From Pararhizobium sp. YC-54 (GTDB lineage Bacteria; Pseudomonadota; Alphaproteobacteria; Rhizobiales; Rhizobiaceae), in assembly GCF_025847205.1 (NCBI RefSeq), contig NZ_JAOYTH010000013.1, positions 124,001-188,000 of the forward strand: 64,000 bases of DNA, in the 5' to 3' direction. Position numbers and translations under genes: made by a program. Positions 1 through 8,805 of the stretch are shown one piece after another; position 1 is the stretch's first letter; every line of letters begins with the position of its first letter. The notes beneath the pieces are model-generated. The model did no database searches. It worked only from the letters and a program-made list of their open reading frames with translations, and was not told where the DNA came from.

Positions 1-969
1 CGCTTCGGCGTCCGCCCGTCCCGCATTGATTTGTTTCAAAAGCAGCTGTGCGGCCCGCCGGCCCATGCCCTGCGGATCGACCGAAATCGTCGTCAGCGCC
101 GGCACCGCCGTCTGTGCCTCGATCACGTCGTCAAAGCCGATCACGGCAAAATCCTCGCCCGGATCGAGGCGGTGAGCGCGCAAACCATCGCAAACACCGA
201 AAGCGACCGCATCGTTGAAGCAGACCGCCGCCGTCGGCCGTTCGCGCAAAAGCAGCGCCCGCTCGATGGCGGCAACGCCCCCTGCCCGCGATGGCGCGGA
301 GCTGACGACCAGCTCGTCGTGAACGGCCAGATCCACATCCGAAAGCGCGTCGCGATAGCCCTGCAGCCGCTCATTGAAAACGGCCGTATCGGGAAAGCCG
401 CCGAGAAAGGCGATGCGATGATGGCCAAGCCCAACCAGATGGCGAACCGCATCGCGCATGCCGGCGTGATTGTCTGATATCAGCGACGAAACCTTGGCGC
501 CGGCGACCTGCCGGACAACGTTGACGACCGGAATGCCGCTTGCCACCAACGGCTTCAGATCGGCCGCATCCGTGCCGCGCGCCGGCGACAGGATCAGCCC
601 GGAAATGCCATGCTCGCGCATCGAGGCGATGACCTCGCGCTGGCGATCGACACTTTCGGCGGTATTGGCGAGAAACTGCACGTAGCCGGCCGATTGCACG
701 ACCATGTCGACACCGACGGCAAGCTCGGCAAAGAAGCTGTTGGTCAGGTCGTTGACGACGATGCCGATGATTTTCGATTTGGAATTGGACTGGCGCAGGT
801 TGGCCGCACCCCGATTATAGACATAGCCGAGATCGCGAATGACGGCGTTGACCTTGGCACGGGTCACTTCGTTGACCAGCGGGCTTGCCTGCAGCACCAG
901 AGACACGGTCGACTTCGACACGCCGGCGGCGCGCGCAATATCGATAACTGTCACCCGATCCTTAGCCAC
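1..969 (-). CDS. LacI-family transcriptional regulator (3' end outside window)
   Basis: Sugar-responsive DNA-binding repressor; about 323 residues are visible and the C-terminus runs off the left edge. The N-terminus reads as a LacI helix-turn-helix (VTVIDIARAAGVSKSTVSLVL, residues about 5-25). A periplasmic-binding-protein-like effector domain follows, with the typical segments IIGIVVNDLTNSFF and GLGHHRIAFLGG. I chose the GTG at 967-969 because a GGAGG-type ribosome site precedes it at normal spacing and the HTH begins a few residues later. It is divergent from the DUF993 gene, and two related palindromes lie between them, so autoregulation and control of that gene are likely. The inducer cannot be told from the sequence. 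Confidence 0.9.
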   Translation of the reverse strand, partial: MAKDRVTVIDIARAAGVSKSTVSLVLQASPLVNEVTRAKVNAVIRDLGYVYNRGAANLRQSNSKSKIIGIVVNDLTNSFFAELAVGVDMVVQSAGYVQFLANTAESVDRQREVIASMREHGISGLILSPARGTDAADLKPLVASGIPVVNVVRQVAGAKVSSLISDNHAGMRDAVRHLVGLGHHRIAFLGGFPDTAVFNERLQGYRDALSDVDLAVHDELVVSSAPSRAGGVAAIERALLLRERPTAAVCFNDAVAFGVCDGLRAHRLDPGEDFAVIGFDDVIEAQTAVPALTTISVDPQGMGRRAAQLLLKQINAGRADAEA

Positions 970-1017
970 GTTTTCCTCCCAGTTGAGGTCTGATTGCCTC
1001 AGCACTTGCCGCAAGAT

Positions 1018-1035
1018 AATTGGAACGTTCCAATT
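1018..1035. promoter_or_regulatory. LacI-type operator, perfect 18-bp palindrome
   Basis: AATTGGAACGTTCCAATT is a perfect palindrome with the central CG typical of LacI-family operators. It lies about 49-66 bases upstream of the LacI GTG start. A degenerate second copy lies 234 bases away, centre to centre. Confidence 0.75.
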
Positions 1036-1251
1036 TTGTCAAGCGGATTTCCTAAAAACTGGGCCGATCCACAGGCGGGCACGGACAAACGGAACGGACG
1101 AAAGAAATCAACATCGCATATCATATTGAAATACATACATAATATGAGAAGTTTGCACACTTTGGCGCGTGATGTATGGCTCACCGAAAACCCACAATCC
1201 CGCATAACGGGCGCAGTTCGACACCATCGCCTCAACAAATTTCCTCTTGAA

Positions 1252-1269
1252 ATTTGGAACGATCTAAAT
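1252..1269. promoter_or_regulatory. Second LacI-type operator, imperfect
   Basis: ATTTGGAACGATCTAAAT matches the perfect site at 1018-1035 at 14 of 18 positions and keeps the central CG. It ends about 33 bases before the DUF993 start and falls in the spacer of a possible TTGAAA/TATTCG promoter, which suits direct repression. Confidence 0.6.
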
Positions 1270-1302
1270 TATTCGGCTTTCAGTGCCCAAGGAGGAGCCT
1301 GC

Positions 1303-2466
1303 ATGTCCCCCACCCTGCCGCTGCCGCGCGCCGATGGTTCGCTTGAGATCTACCGCCTGACCGGAACGCCCGTCACGCGGCCGCCAGCAGCCCCCGCTTT
1401 CAACCGTATCGCCTATGCGGCAGCACACGTCGTCTCCGATCCGTTGCGCGATCTTAACCCGTGGGGCCGTCCCGCGATCGATTGGGAGCGGACGATGGCG
1501 TTTCGCCACCATCTCTGGGCGCTGGGTTTCAAGATCGCCGAGGCGATGGATACGTCGCAGCGCGGCATGGGGCTGGATTGGGCGGGCGCCCAGGAACTGA
1601 TCCGCCGGTCGCTGACCGAAGCGCGGACCGTACCGGGCGCCGATCTCGCCTGTGGCGCCGGTACCGACCATCTTTCGCCCGCCGATACGCGCTCGCTCGA
1701 CGACGTGATCCGCGCCTATGAAACGCAGATCGGTTTCGTCGAAAAAGAAGGTGGGCGGTCGATCATGATGGCCAGCCGGGCGCTCGCCCGCATCGCCGCT
1801 TCGCCGGACGATTACCGGAAAGTCTATGGCCGCATCCTGTCGCAGACCAGGGACAAGGTCGTGCTGCATTGGCTCGGCGACATGTTCGATCCGCAGCTGA
1901 AGGGCTATTGGGGTTCGGAGAATTTCGACACCGCGCTTGAAACGGTCTTGTCGATCATCGCCGATAACAAGGCAAAGGTCGAAGGCATCAAGATCTCGCT
2001 GCTCGACAATGCCTGCGAGGTGGCGCTGCGCAACCGTCTGCCGGACGGCGTGCTCTGCTTCACCGGCGACGATTTCAATTATGCCGAACTGATCGAAGGC
2101 GACGGACAGAAATACAGCCACGCCCTGCTCGGCATCTTCGACGCCGTCGCGCCGTCCGCCTCAAAGGCGCTGGCCGCGCTTGCCGCCGGCGATGTCGCCA
2201 CCTTCCGCGCGGTGATCGAGCCGACCGTCCCCCTGTCGCGAAAAATCTTCGAGGCGCCGACGCAATACTACAAGGCGGGCGTTGTTTTCCTCGCCTGGCT
2301 GAACGGTCACCAGAAGCACTTCACCATGCCGGCCGGCATGCACTCGGCCCGCGGCGTGCTGCACTATGCCGACATCTTCCGCCTGGCCGACAAGGCCAAT
2401 GTGCTGGACATGCCGGACCTGGCCGTGGAGCGGATGAAGGCATTTCTGGTGACGCAGGGGGGCTAG
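1303..2466 (+). CDS. DUF993 protein, dihydrodipicolinate-synthase-like
   Basis: Protein of 387 residues that I recognise as the DUF993 family, usually named dihydrodipicolinate synthase family protein; a TIM-barrel lyase or aldolase is expected. A consistent stretch is KVEGIKISLLDNACEVALR (about residues 224-242), where the lysine is a candidate Schiff-base residue by analogy with the DapA/NAL superfamily; that is inference. An in-frame ORF extends to 994, but AAGGAGGAG lies just before the ATG at 1303 and the upstream part overlaps the operators, so 1303 is the start. Its stop lies 9 bases from the end of the convergent EryC-like gene. The substrate is unknown; regulation by the adjacent LacI protein is likely. 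Confidence 0.85.
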   Translation: MSPTLPLPRADGSLEIYRLTGTPVTRPPAAPAFNRIAYAAAHVVSDPLRDLNPWGRPAIDWERTMAFRHHLWALGFKIAEAMDTSQRGMGLDWAGAQELIRRSLTEARTVPGADLACGAGTDHLSPADTRSLDDVIRAYETQIGFVEKEGGRSIMMASRALARIAASPDDYRKVYGRILSQTRDKVVLHWLGDMFDPQLKGYWGSENFDTALETVLSIIADNKAKVEGIKISLLDNACEVALRNRLPDGVLCFTGDDFNYAELIEGDGQKYSHALLGIFDAVAPSASKALAALAAGDVATFRAVIEPTVPLSRKIFEAPTQYYKAGVVFLAWLNGHQKHFTMPAGMHSARGVLHYADIFRLADKANVLDMPDLAVERMKAFLVTQGG

Positions 2467-2475
2467 TCGGGAAGG

Positions 2476-3408
2476 TCATCTGCGTCCGGAATTGAAGCCC
2501 GTATCGATATGCGGCTCCCAGAACTCAACGGATTCGCGGATCATATCGACGACGAGATGGTCGGTCGGTTCGCGTTCGCGGAAGGACAGTTCAAGGCAGA
2601 TCTCATTGTCGGTGCCGCCGCCGCGCCGAATCGTGTCGAGCAGCTTTTCCGGCGTGATCCGGCCGTCCTTGTTATGGGCGGCGATGAAGGGCCAGTGACC
2701 GCCCTTGTTCATCGACGACTGCTTGATGTGGATGATCGGTGATTGCTTCGGGAAGGCTTTAGCCCAGGCATAAGGATCGATATCGTCCGGGTTGCTGGAG
2801 GTCACGTCGCCATGGTCGATATCGACCATCATCTTCATCGGGATCGGCAGGCCGGATTGCGCAAGCCGTTCGTCCAGCGCCCGGCATTCGGCAATGGTAT
2901 GGCCAAACTCGCGGCCGACCGACATCGGCTCCCAGAAGAGATAGCTGAGACCCGCGCCCTTGGCATGCTCGGCAACCTCGGCCCAGCAGTCGATGGCGAT
3001 CCGCATCAGGGCCGCGCGGCGCACAGGATCATCATAGTCCTTGTGGGTGAAGATGGCGAATTGTGTGCCCATGCCGGACGCGCCAAGTTCGGCGGAAATA
3101 TCGGCGAAGGTCTTGAACCAGTCGACATAGTAGCGCCGGACATCGGCATCGGGGTGGCCGAAATGGTTGAGCCGTCCATAGGGCCCGGTCATGCCCGACG
3201 TCACCTTGACGCCGGTTCGCCCAAGCGCCCTGTTGAACTGGCGCAACTGCTTGACAATTGTCGCGGCCGGCCAGCCGGGATTGATGAACTCGTGGGTCAG
3301 CTGGACATAGCCGATGCGGATCTTTTCGGCGATCGTGTCGATCAGGTCATCGGCCTCGGCAAAACGGTTGACCAGCGGGTTGGTGTTGAGCGACAGCGTG
3401 AACGCCAT
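2476..3408 (-). CDS. EryC-like sugar-phosphate epimerase (TIM barrel)
   Basis: Protein of 310 residues of the sugar phosphate isomerase/epimerase (xylose-isomerase-like TIM barrel) family. The N-terminus TLSLNTNPLVNRFA and the motifs TSGMTGPYGRLNHFGHPD, FWEPMSVGREFGHT, MVDIDHGD and HIKQSS look like EryC, the tetrulose-phosphate 3-epimerase of erythritol catabolism in Brucella and rhizobia. The Glu, Asp-His and His residues in those motifs are likely metal ligands. It is the last gene of the operon; 5 bases separate it from the HAD gene. The ATG at 3408 follows an AAGG site. A longer in-frame ORF reaching 3777 overlaps the HAD gene and is rejected as the start. The exact substrate in this operon is uncertain because other ery genes are missing. 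Confidence 0.8.
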   Translation of the reverse strand: MAFTLSLNTNPLVNRFAEADDLIDTIAEKIRIGYVQLTHEFINPGWPAATIVKQLRQFNRALGRTGVKVTSGMTGPYGRLNHFGHPDADVRRYYVDWFKTFADISAELGASGMGTQFAIFTHKDYDDPVRRAALMRIAIDCWAEVAEHAKGAGLSYLFWEPMSVGREFGHTIAECRALDERLAQSGLPIPMKMMVDIDHGDVTSSNPDDIDPYAWAKAFPKQSPIIHIKQSSMNKGGHWPFIAAHNKDGRITPEKLLDTIRRGGGTDNEICLELSFREREPTDHLVVDMIRESVEFWEPHIDTGFNSGRR

Positions 3409-3413
3409 GAGCC

Positions 3414-4274
3414 TTACCCCTTTGACCAGATGAATGCCGGCAGGATGAAATCGGGGATCGCGCCATGCTCGGCAAACAGCGCCCACCGCTGCGCATCCGA
3501 CGCGGTTTCCAGAATGCCCGTCGTCACCAGTATCGAATTCAGCCCGGCGCCCGCAGCACCGGCAATATCGTGCTCGATACTGTCGCCGATGCAGCAGATT
3601 TTCTCCGGCGCGATAGACCCGAGGAATTCGCGCGCCGTCGCATAGATGTCGGGAAACGGCTTGCCGATCCAGCGCACCGTGCCGCCCAGTTCCTCGTAAA
3701 GCGCGGCAATCCGCCCTGCCCCAAAGGCAGTCCCCGCCTTCGTCAGCATGATCTTGTCCGGGTTGGTGCAGAGGCACGGGACGCCGCGCGCGGCTGCAGG
3801 CGCCAGCAGCGCCTCGTAGAACGACAGCGGATGCACATCGCCTTCGCTTGCCGCCAGAAGGATGAAATCCGCATCCTCGCCATTTTCGGCCCGCGTCAGA
3901 TCGAGCCCGTCCAGCGGCGAGGTATCGCCGTCACGGCTGATCAGCAGGCATTTACGGGCGGTATTTCCGCTCCCCTGCCGGCTCTCGGACTGAAGCAGGC
4001 GCCAGGCCACCTCGCCGGATGTGAGGAACCAATCCCAGCTCTGCGGATCGAAACCGAGCGCAGCAAGACGGCGATCATTCTCCGCCGAGCGTTTGCCGGA
4101 GTTGGACAGGATGATGACCCTCTTGCCGGCCTGTTTCAGGCGGGCAAGCGTTTCCGCGGCGCGCGGATACGGCCCCTTGCCATCCCGCAGCACACCGAAC
4201 TGATCGATGAGGAAGGCGTCGAAACGCTCTTCGATCTCTTGCAATCCGGAAATGGCAAGCGGACTACCAGTCAT
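3414..4274 (-). CDS. HAD-IIA family sugar-phosphatase-like hydrolase
   Basis: Protein of 286 residues of the HAD superfamily subclass IIA (NagD-like, the TIGR01459-type group). It has the nucleophile region AFLIDQFGVLRDG near the N-terminus, motif II IILSNSGKR and a C-terminal Mg-binding motif IGDSIEHDIAGA, with GKPFPDIY before it. The second Asp of the classic DxD motif is replaced by Phe (DQFG). Such enzymes dephosphorylate small phosphates, and in an operon with two kinases it may drain a dead-end sugar phosphate. Its ATG overlaps the stop of the upstream kinase by an ATGA junction, indicating translational coupling. The substrate is unknown. Confidence 0.82.
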   Translation of the reverse strand: MTGSPLAISGLQEIEERFDAFLIDQFGVLRDGKGPYPRAAETLARLKQAGKRVIILSNSGKRSAENDRRLAALGFDPQSWDWFLTSGEVAWRLLQSESRQGSGNTARKCLLISRDGDTSPLDGLDLTRAENGEDADFILLAASEGDVHPLSFYEALLAPAAARGVPCLCTNPDKIMLTKAGTAFGAGRIAALYEELGGTVRWIGKPFPDIYATAREFLGSIAPEKICCIGDSIEHDIAGAAGAGLNSILVTTGILETASDAQRWALFAEHGAIPDFILPAFIWSKG

Positions 4275-5560
4275 AGGACACCCGCCGTTTTCGCGCCGAT
4301 CAGCGCCAGCCGCGCCGTTCCGGCAGCGGCCTCTTCGGACGCCACCGGCAGAAAGGGAACCGGTGTCTTGCGGCGGCGGATCGCCGTCCAGACCGCGTTC
4401 TTCGCACCGCCCCCAACCGTCCGGACGGAGCGCAAGGCCGGGCTGCCGAGCGAAACGAGCCGCTGATAGGCCAGCGTTTCAACACCGGCGATCCCCTCAA
4501 AGATCGCTTTCAGAAACTCGGCATCATTCTGCGGCCGCGGCGTCATGCGCGGCTTCATCGCCGGATCGTTGACCGGAAACCTCTCGCCATCCTTGACCAG
4601 TGGATAGTAGTCGAAACCCGTGCCCGTCGCTGGGTCGATCTCCGCTGAAAGGACAGCGATCCTGTCATTGTCAAAATGCGCCGACAACACAACCCCGCCG
4701 GTGTTGGATGCACCGCCCGCCAGCCACATGTCGCCGATGCGGTGGCTGTAGAGACCATATTCCGGCGCAAACAGCGGCCGGTCCGACAGCATCTTCACCG
4801 TCAGTGTCGTCCCGAGCGCCGAGACTGCGTCGCCCGGCTGATCGGCCCCCGTTGCCAGGAACGAGGCACAGCCATCCGTGGTGCCGGCGACGATGACGAC
4901 ATCATCCGCAAGACCGAAGGCATCCGCAGCATCCGTAGAAATCCCGGCAATCGGCGCGCCCGCGGGCAAGACGTCCGGCAAGAGATCGACCCGCACTCCC
5001 GTCCCGTCGATCCACTCCGGCCAGCTGCGCGAGACCGGATCGTAGCCGGTTTTCAACGCGTTGTTCTCGTCGGACACATCGTAGAGCCCGGTGAGATGCC
5101 CGGCCAGCCAATCGGCCTGATGGATGACACGAAAGACATCCGGAATGGACTGAAACGCCAGCACTTTCGCCAGCCCCGACGTCGCCCCATGGGCAGCGCT
5201 TTCCTTCGGCGCGTGGGCCGCTATGCGGGCGAGGATATCCGCGTCCTCGACCGGATCGTTATACATCATCGGCATGGCCAGCGGCGCGCCGTCGGCGCTG
5301 ACGGGCAGAACGGTGCCGGACGTGCCATCGACCGCAATTGCCCGAACCTGTGTCCGGTCGATGGCGTCAAGCACCTGCCGCAGTGCGGTCTGTACCGCCT
5401 TCCACCAAATGACGGGATCGCGATGATCGGCGGAAAAATCGGCAAGCGTTGACGATCCGGAGGCGACGACGTTGAAACCGGCATCCATCGCCACCGCCCG
5501 AGCACCGGATGTGCCGATATCGATGCCGATCACCAGCGGTGTACTTGCAGCATTGGTCAT
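4271..5560 (-). CDS. FGGY carbohydrate kinase, short ribulokinase-like type
   Basis: Protein of 429 residues with FGGY kinase features: the N-terminal ATPase motif IGIDIGTSGARAVAMD, AVDGTSGTVLPV, the second-domain motif VIVAGTTDGCASFLATG and the adenosine-site region RTVGGGAKNAVWTAIR near residue 390. It is clearly shorter than the roughly 500-residue kinases and resembles the short D-ribulose-kinase-like subgroup. It would phosphorylate a ketose or polyol. It overlaps both neighbours by ATGA junctions (aldolase upstream, HAD hydrolase downstream). The MTNAAST start is taken because it coincides with the aldolase stop; an in-frame extension to 5908 only covers the aldolase gene. It is one of two FGGY kinases in this operon, which implies two phosphorylated intermediates or substrates. 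Confidence 0.85.
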   Translation of the reverse strand: MTNAASTPLVIGIDIGTSGARAVAMDAGFNVVASGSSTLADFSADHRDPVIWWKAVQTALRQVLDAIDRTQVRAIAVDGTSGTVLPVSADGAPLAMPMMYNDPVEDADILARIAAHAPKESAAHGATSGLAKVLAFQSIPDVFRVIHQADWLAGHLTGLYDVSDENNALKTGYDPVSRSWPEWIDGTGVRVDLLPDVLPAGAPIAGISTDAADAFGLADDVVIVAGTTDGCASFLATGADQPGDAVSALGTTLTVKMLSDRPLFAPEYGLYSHRIGDMWLAGGASNTGGVVLSAHFDNDRIAVLSAEIDPATGTGFDYYPLVKDGERFPVNDPAMKPRMTPRPQNDAEFLKAIFEGIAGVETLAYQRLVSLGSPALRSVRTVGGGAKNAVWTAIRRRKTPVPFLPVASEEAAAGTARLALIGAKTAGVL

Positions 5561-6612
5561 TGCAGCGTCTTCCCGGCCCGGTTCAGTTCCTGCCGGTATT
5601 TTTCCGCGTCCCAGCCGAGCAGCTCGGCATTTTCCGCATCCGTCAGATAACGAAGCCGCGCGCCTTCGCTGATACGGCCGAGCACGTCGGAGAGGCAACG
5701 GGCCATGGCAAGCGCGCCTGCCGTAATCTCCCTGGAAACCAGCACGCCCTTGCCCGGAAAAAGCAGCGCTGGTGGGACTGCCGCCTTCTCGGCGCGAAGC
5801 CGTTTTTCGATCGACGCTGCCGTGTCGCCGGGTGCTGCAACGAACGAGCCGCGCCCGAGGAAAATGACATGGTCCGGATAAAGACTGCCGCCCGCAGCAA
5901 TGCGGCAACTGGCCAGATCGGTGGCAACATCATGGGCCAGGCTGTCGTCCGGCACGGTGAAAGCGCTGCCGACAGCAAGCCGGGACAAGGCCGGAAGGTC
6001 TGCATCCGGCGCCTTGCGGCGTGGTAGAGCCAGCCTTAGTGAAACCTCCGCCAGCAAGGTTTCCGCCTCCGCCACCGTTTCGGCCGCGACGGCAAGGCCG
6101 TGATTGCCGAGGATGAGCACGTTGGTATCCGGCCTTATTCGCGCGGCGATGGCCTTGGCCAGCGGCAGGCCGGGGCGTGCATAGGGCACGAACACATGTG
6201 GAATGCCGCCAAGCTTCGACGCGGCGATGGCCTCGCCATTCACCTGCACGGCGGTCGCAATCGTCTCGACGCAGTGGACGTGGATCACCACCTTCTGCGG
6301 CATCAGCGCATGCACGGTTGTTTCGATCGACGGCCGCAAGCCGGACGGGTTGCGGTCAGTGATGACGAAATCCTGCGCCTTTTCAGTCGAGGGATCGTCG
6401 CGCTCCAGTGCATCCAGCAGCGCATCGAGCGCCACCGGCACCATCACGTCACGCTGTCTGGCCTGCATCAGCCAGAGGCCGGAAGCCTTGATCCACAGCG
6501 TGCCGCCTTCCTTGATCGAGGTATTGCCGCCGGCCGCCTGCACCAGCGCCGGGTCGGCGCCGACCCGTGCCGAGACATCCAGAAGGGCTTCGAATTCAGA
6601 ACTTCTCACCAT
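5557..6612 (-). CDS. Class II aldolase/adducin-family protein, 351 residues
   Basis: The N-terminal part has the class II aldolase pattern: QAAGGNTSIKEGGTLWIKASG (about residues 26-46), the zinc-binding pair IHVHCVET and the third ligand in GNHGLAV. It is longer than FucA/AraD (about 220 residues). The C-terminal third has no function I can name, although long class II aldolase-like proteins of this shape occur in rhamnose-type pathways (N-terminal part of RhaD). Expected role: retro-aldol cleavage or epimerisation of a ketose phosphate using Zn2+. It is coupled by ATGA overlap to the following kinase and lies 15 bases after the GlpD-like gene. The operon also has a short FucA-like aldolase. 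Confidence 0.8.
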   Translation of the reverse strand: MVRSSEFEALLDVSARVGADPALVQAAGGNTSIKEGGTLWIKASGLWLMQARQRDVMVPVALDALLDALERDDPSTEKAQDFVITDRNPSGLRPSIETTVHALMPQKVVIHVHCVETIATAVQVNGEAIAASKLGGIPHVFVPYARPGLPLAKAIAARIRPDTNVLILGNHGLAVAAETVAEAETLLAEVSLRLALPRRKAPDADLPALSRLAVGSAFTVPDDSLAHDVATDLASCRIAAGGSLYPDHVIFLGRGSFVAAPGDTAASIEKRLRAEKAAVPPALLFPGKGVLVSREITAGALAMARCLSDVLGRISEGARLRYLTDAENAELLGWDAEKYRQELNRAGKTLQ

Positions 6613-6627
6613 TGTCTCCGATATGTC

Positions 6628-8142
6628 TCAAGCCGCCTGCGATTGCCGCAGACACCAGGACGCGAAAGCCTCGCGCTCCGCCGGCGTCATGTGCAGTCCG
6701 TGTTTGGTGCGGCGCTCCAGAATGTCCTGCGGCGTCTGCGCCCATTCGGTTTCGATGAGGAAGCGCGCTTCGCGTTCGCGCAGCAGCTTGCCGAACGGCA
6801 TCCCCAGATCGTCGAGTGACACCGCATTGCCAAGCAGGTCATGCGCACGCGTGCCGTAGAGCCTTGCATAATGCTTGGCGAGATCGGCCGGCAGCCAGCG
6901 GTACTTGGCCCTGAGATCGCCGAGAAACTGCTCGAAATCCGCCCCCGGCATATCGCCGCCCGGCAGGATGCCCTTGGAGGTCCAACCCGGCTTCATCGAC
7001 GGGAAGAACGGCCGGATCTTCTCCAACGCATGTTCGGAAAGCTTGCGGAACGTCGTGATCTTGCCGCCGAACACGGAGAGCAGCGGTGCCTTGCCACCCT
7101 CAGCATCGACCTCGAATATATAGTCGCGCGTCACGGCGGAGGGGTTTTCCGCATTGTCGTCATAAAGCGGCCGCACGCCGGAGAAGCTATGGACGATATC
7201 GCTCTGCGCCAGCTGCTGCTTGAAATAGCGGTTGACCGATTTGATCAGGTAGTCGATCTCATTGGCATCGGCCTTCACGTCTTCCGGACGGCCATCGTAG
7301 GGAATATCGGTGGTGCCGATCAGCGCCAGATCGTTTTCGTAAGGGTTGATGAAGATCACCCGCTTGTCCGGGTTCTGCACCAGATAGGCCTGCCGCCCCT
7401 CCCAGAATTTCGGCACGACGATGTGGCTGCCCTTGACGAGGCGGACATTGCGGCGGGAATTGAGCCCGGCAACGCGGCCGATCACATCGTTGACCCACGG
7501 CCCCGCGGTATTGACCACGCACCGCGCCTTGAGTTCCCTCTTGCGGCCTGTGCCGCTCTCGGTCATCTCGACATCCCAGAGATTGCCGTTACGGCGCACC
7601 GAGGTGCAGGCCGTGCGGGTATAGACTTGAGCGCCCCGCTGCCTGGCATCCAGCGCATTCAGCAGCACAAGGCGCGCATCATCCACCCAGCAATCGGAAT
7701 ATTCGAAAGCCTTGCGATAGTCCGGCTTGACGGGTGCTCCTTCCGGCGCCGTGCGCAGATCAAGCGTGCGTGTGCCGGGCAGACGCTTGCGGCCGCCAAG
7801 GTGGTCGTAGAGGAAAAGGCCCAGGCGAACGAGCCAGGCCGGCCGGTCGGACGAACTGTGCGGCAGCACGAACCGCATCGGCCAGATGATGTGCGGTGCG
7901 GATTCCAAGAGCACCTCGCGCTCGATCAGCGCCTCGCGCACAAGGCGGAACTCGTAATATTCGAGATAGCGCAACCCGCCATGCACAAGCTTGCCGGACC
8001 GCGAGCTGGTGCCCTGCGCCAGATCGTCCTTCTCGCAAAGAACAACCGACATGCCCCGCCCGGCCGCATCGCGGGCAATGCCCGCGCCGTTGATGCCGCC
8101 GCCGATGATGAACAGGTCGATGATGCCGGCTTCAACGCTCAC
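6628..8142 (-). CDS. GlpD/EryB-like FAD-dependent polyol-phosphate dehydrogenase
   Basis: Protein of 504 residues of the glycerol-3-phosphate dehydrogenase family. It has the FAD-binding motif GGGINGAG (residues 14-21), the family block SGKLVHGGLRYLEYYEF, PYDGRPEDVKAD, FSGVRPLYDD and GGKITTFRKLSEHALEK, plus a C-terminal helical domain. In an operon with EryA-like, EryC-like and SorC/EryD-like genes the likely substrate is a polyol phosphate such as erythritol phosphate rather than glycerol 3-phosphate (inference; EryB belongs to this family). The start is GTG at 8142, overlapping the preceding aldolase stop (GTGA), with GGAG upstream. It probably works at the membrane and passes electrons to quinone. 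A second GlpD-like gene lies at the right edge of the window. Confidence 0.88.
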   Translation of the reverse strand: MSVEAGIIDLFIIGGGINGAGIARDAAGRGMSVVLCEKDDLAQGTSSRSGKLVHGGLRYLEYYEFRLVREALIEREVLLESAPHIIWPMRFVLPHSSSDRPAWLVRLGLFLYDHLGGRKRLPGTRTLDLRTAPEGAPVKPDYRKAFEYSDCWVDDARLVLLNALDARQRGAQVYTRTACTSVRRNGNLWDVEMTESGTGRKRELKARCVVNTAGPWVNDVIGRVAGLNSRRNVRLVKGSHIVVPKFWEGRQAYLVQNPDKRVIFINPYENDLALIGTTDIPYDGRPEDVKADANEIDYLIKSVNRYFKQQLAQSDIVHSFSGVRPLYDDNAENPSAVTRDYIFEVDAEGGKAPLLSVFGGKITTFRKLSEHALEKIRPFFPSMKPGWTSKGILPGGDMPGADFEQFLGDLRAKYRWLPADLAKHYARLYGTRAHDLLGNAVSLDDLGMPFGKLLREREARFLIETEWAQTPQDILERRTKHGLHMTPAEREAFASWCLRQSQAA

Positions 8143-8795
8143 GCTCGTTTCTCCTGCAACCCGTAATTCGCAAAGCCCTTGCGGACGCCGGCGATCTCAG
8201 CCTCTGGCAGCACCACCGCGCCGCCGATCAGCAGCGCATGGTAATATTGCTTGGCAATGGTCTCGAGTTCGACTGCCGCCCACATCGCCTTTTCGAGGCT
8301 GGCTCCGGTGACAAGCATGCCGTGATTGGCCATCAGGCAGGCGGTGCGGCCTTCCATCGCCTTGAGGATATTGTCCGAAAGCTCCTTGGTGCCGTAGCGC
8401 GCATAGTCGCAGACCTTCACATCGTCGCCCCCGAAGGCGGCAATCATGTAATGGCAGGCCGGGATCGGCTTGTGGGCGATTGCAAGGATCGTCGAAAAGG
8501 TCGCATGCGTGTGGATGACCGCGTCAACCTCGGGCCTGCTCCTCATGATATCGAGATGAAACCGCCACTCCGTCGAGGGGTGGCGCGGGCCGTTCCAGGC
8601 GCCGTAGTCGCCCTTGAGCGGCATGGAGGCGATCATATCCGGCGTCATCTCGTCATAGGGCGCTGCCGATGGCGTGATCAGCATCCGGTCTTCGTAGCGG
8701 GCGCTGATATTGCCGGAGGTGCCTTGATTGATGCCGAGAGCATTCATCTTGCGGCAATGATCGATGATCGACTGGCGAAGGTAATTCTCTGTCAT
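8139..8795 (-). CDS. L-fuculose-phosphate-aldolase-like class II aldolase
   Basis: Protein of 218 residues, the normal length of FucA/AraD proteins. It has the GTSGNISARYEDRMLITPS motif near residue 25, the zinc pair in VIHTHATFS and the third ligand in NHGMLVTG. It would cleave a ketose 1-phosphate to dihydroxyacetone phosphate plus an aldehyde. Within this operon it could act after phosphorylation and oxidation of a polyol. The ATG at 8795 is preceded by the end of the hydroxyacid dehydrogenase gene 10 bases upstream. In-frame sequence further upstream lies inside that gene and is not aldolase-like. Confidence 0.87.
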   Translation of the reverse strand: MTENYLRQSIIDHCRKMNALGINQGTSGNISARYEDRMLITPSAAPYDEMTPDMIASMPLKGDYGAWNGPRHPSTEWRFHLDIMRSRPEVDAVIHTHATFSTILAIAHKPIPACHYMIAAFGGDDVKVCDYARYGTKELSDNILKAMEGRTACLMANHGMLVTGASLEKAMWAAVELETIAKQYYHALLIGGAVVLPEAEIAGVRKGFANYGLQEKRA

Positions 8796-8805
8796 CGCTC
8801 GGCCC

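Larger units (their letters stand above)
970..1302. promoter_or_regulatory. Divergent promoter region between LacI and DUF993 genes
   Basis: Non-coding stretch of 333 bases between two divergent genes. It holds two LacI-type operator candidates (1018-1035 and 1252-1269). A possible promoter for the rightward gene is TTGAAA (1247-1252), 17 bases, then TATTCG (1270-1275); the second operator fills the spacer of that promoter. The -10 match is weak, so the promoter call is tentative. I see no small ORF or RNA gene here. Confidence 0.5.

Noticed and set aside
994..1302. N-terminal extension of the DUF993 reading frame
   Set aside because: It would cover both palindromic operators, lacks family similarity, and a strong AAGGAGGAG site supports the ATG at 1303.
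2466..2476. Terminator search in convergent gaps (2466-2476, 19380-19391, 21257-21264, 34133-34141, 41637-41650, 57002-57005)
   Set aside because: The gaps are 12 bases or less, or overlapping, and I found no hairpin with a U-run, so no terminator is claimed.
6841..8166. Open frame of 441 codons on the plus strand
   Set aside because: Antisense to the GlpD/EryB-like gene.
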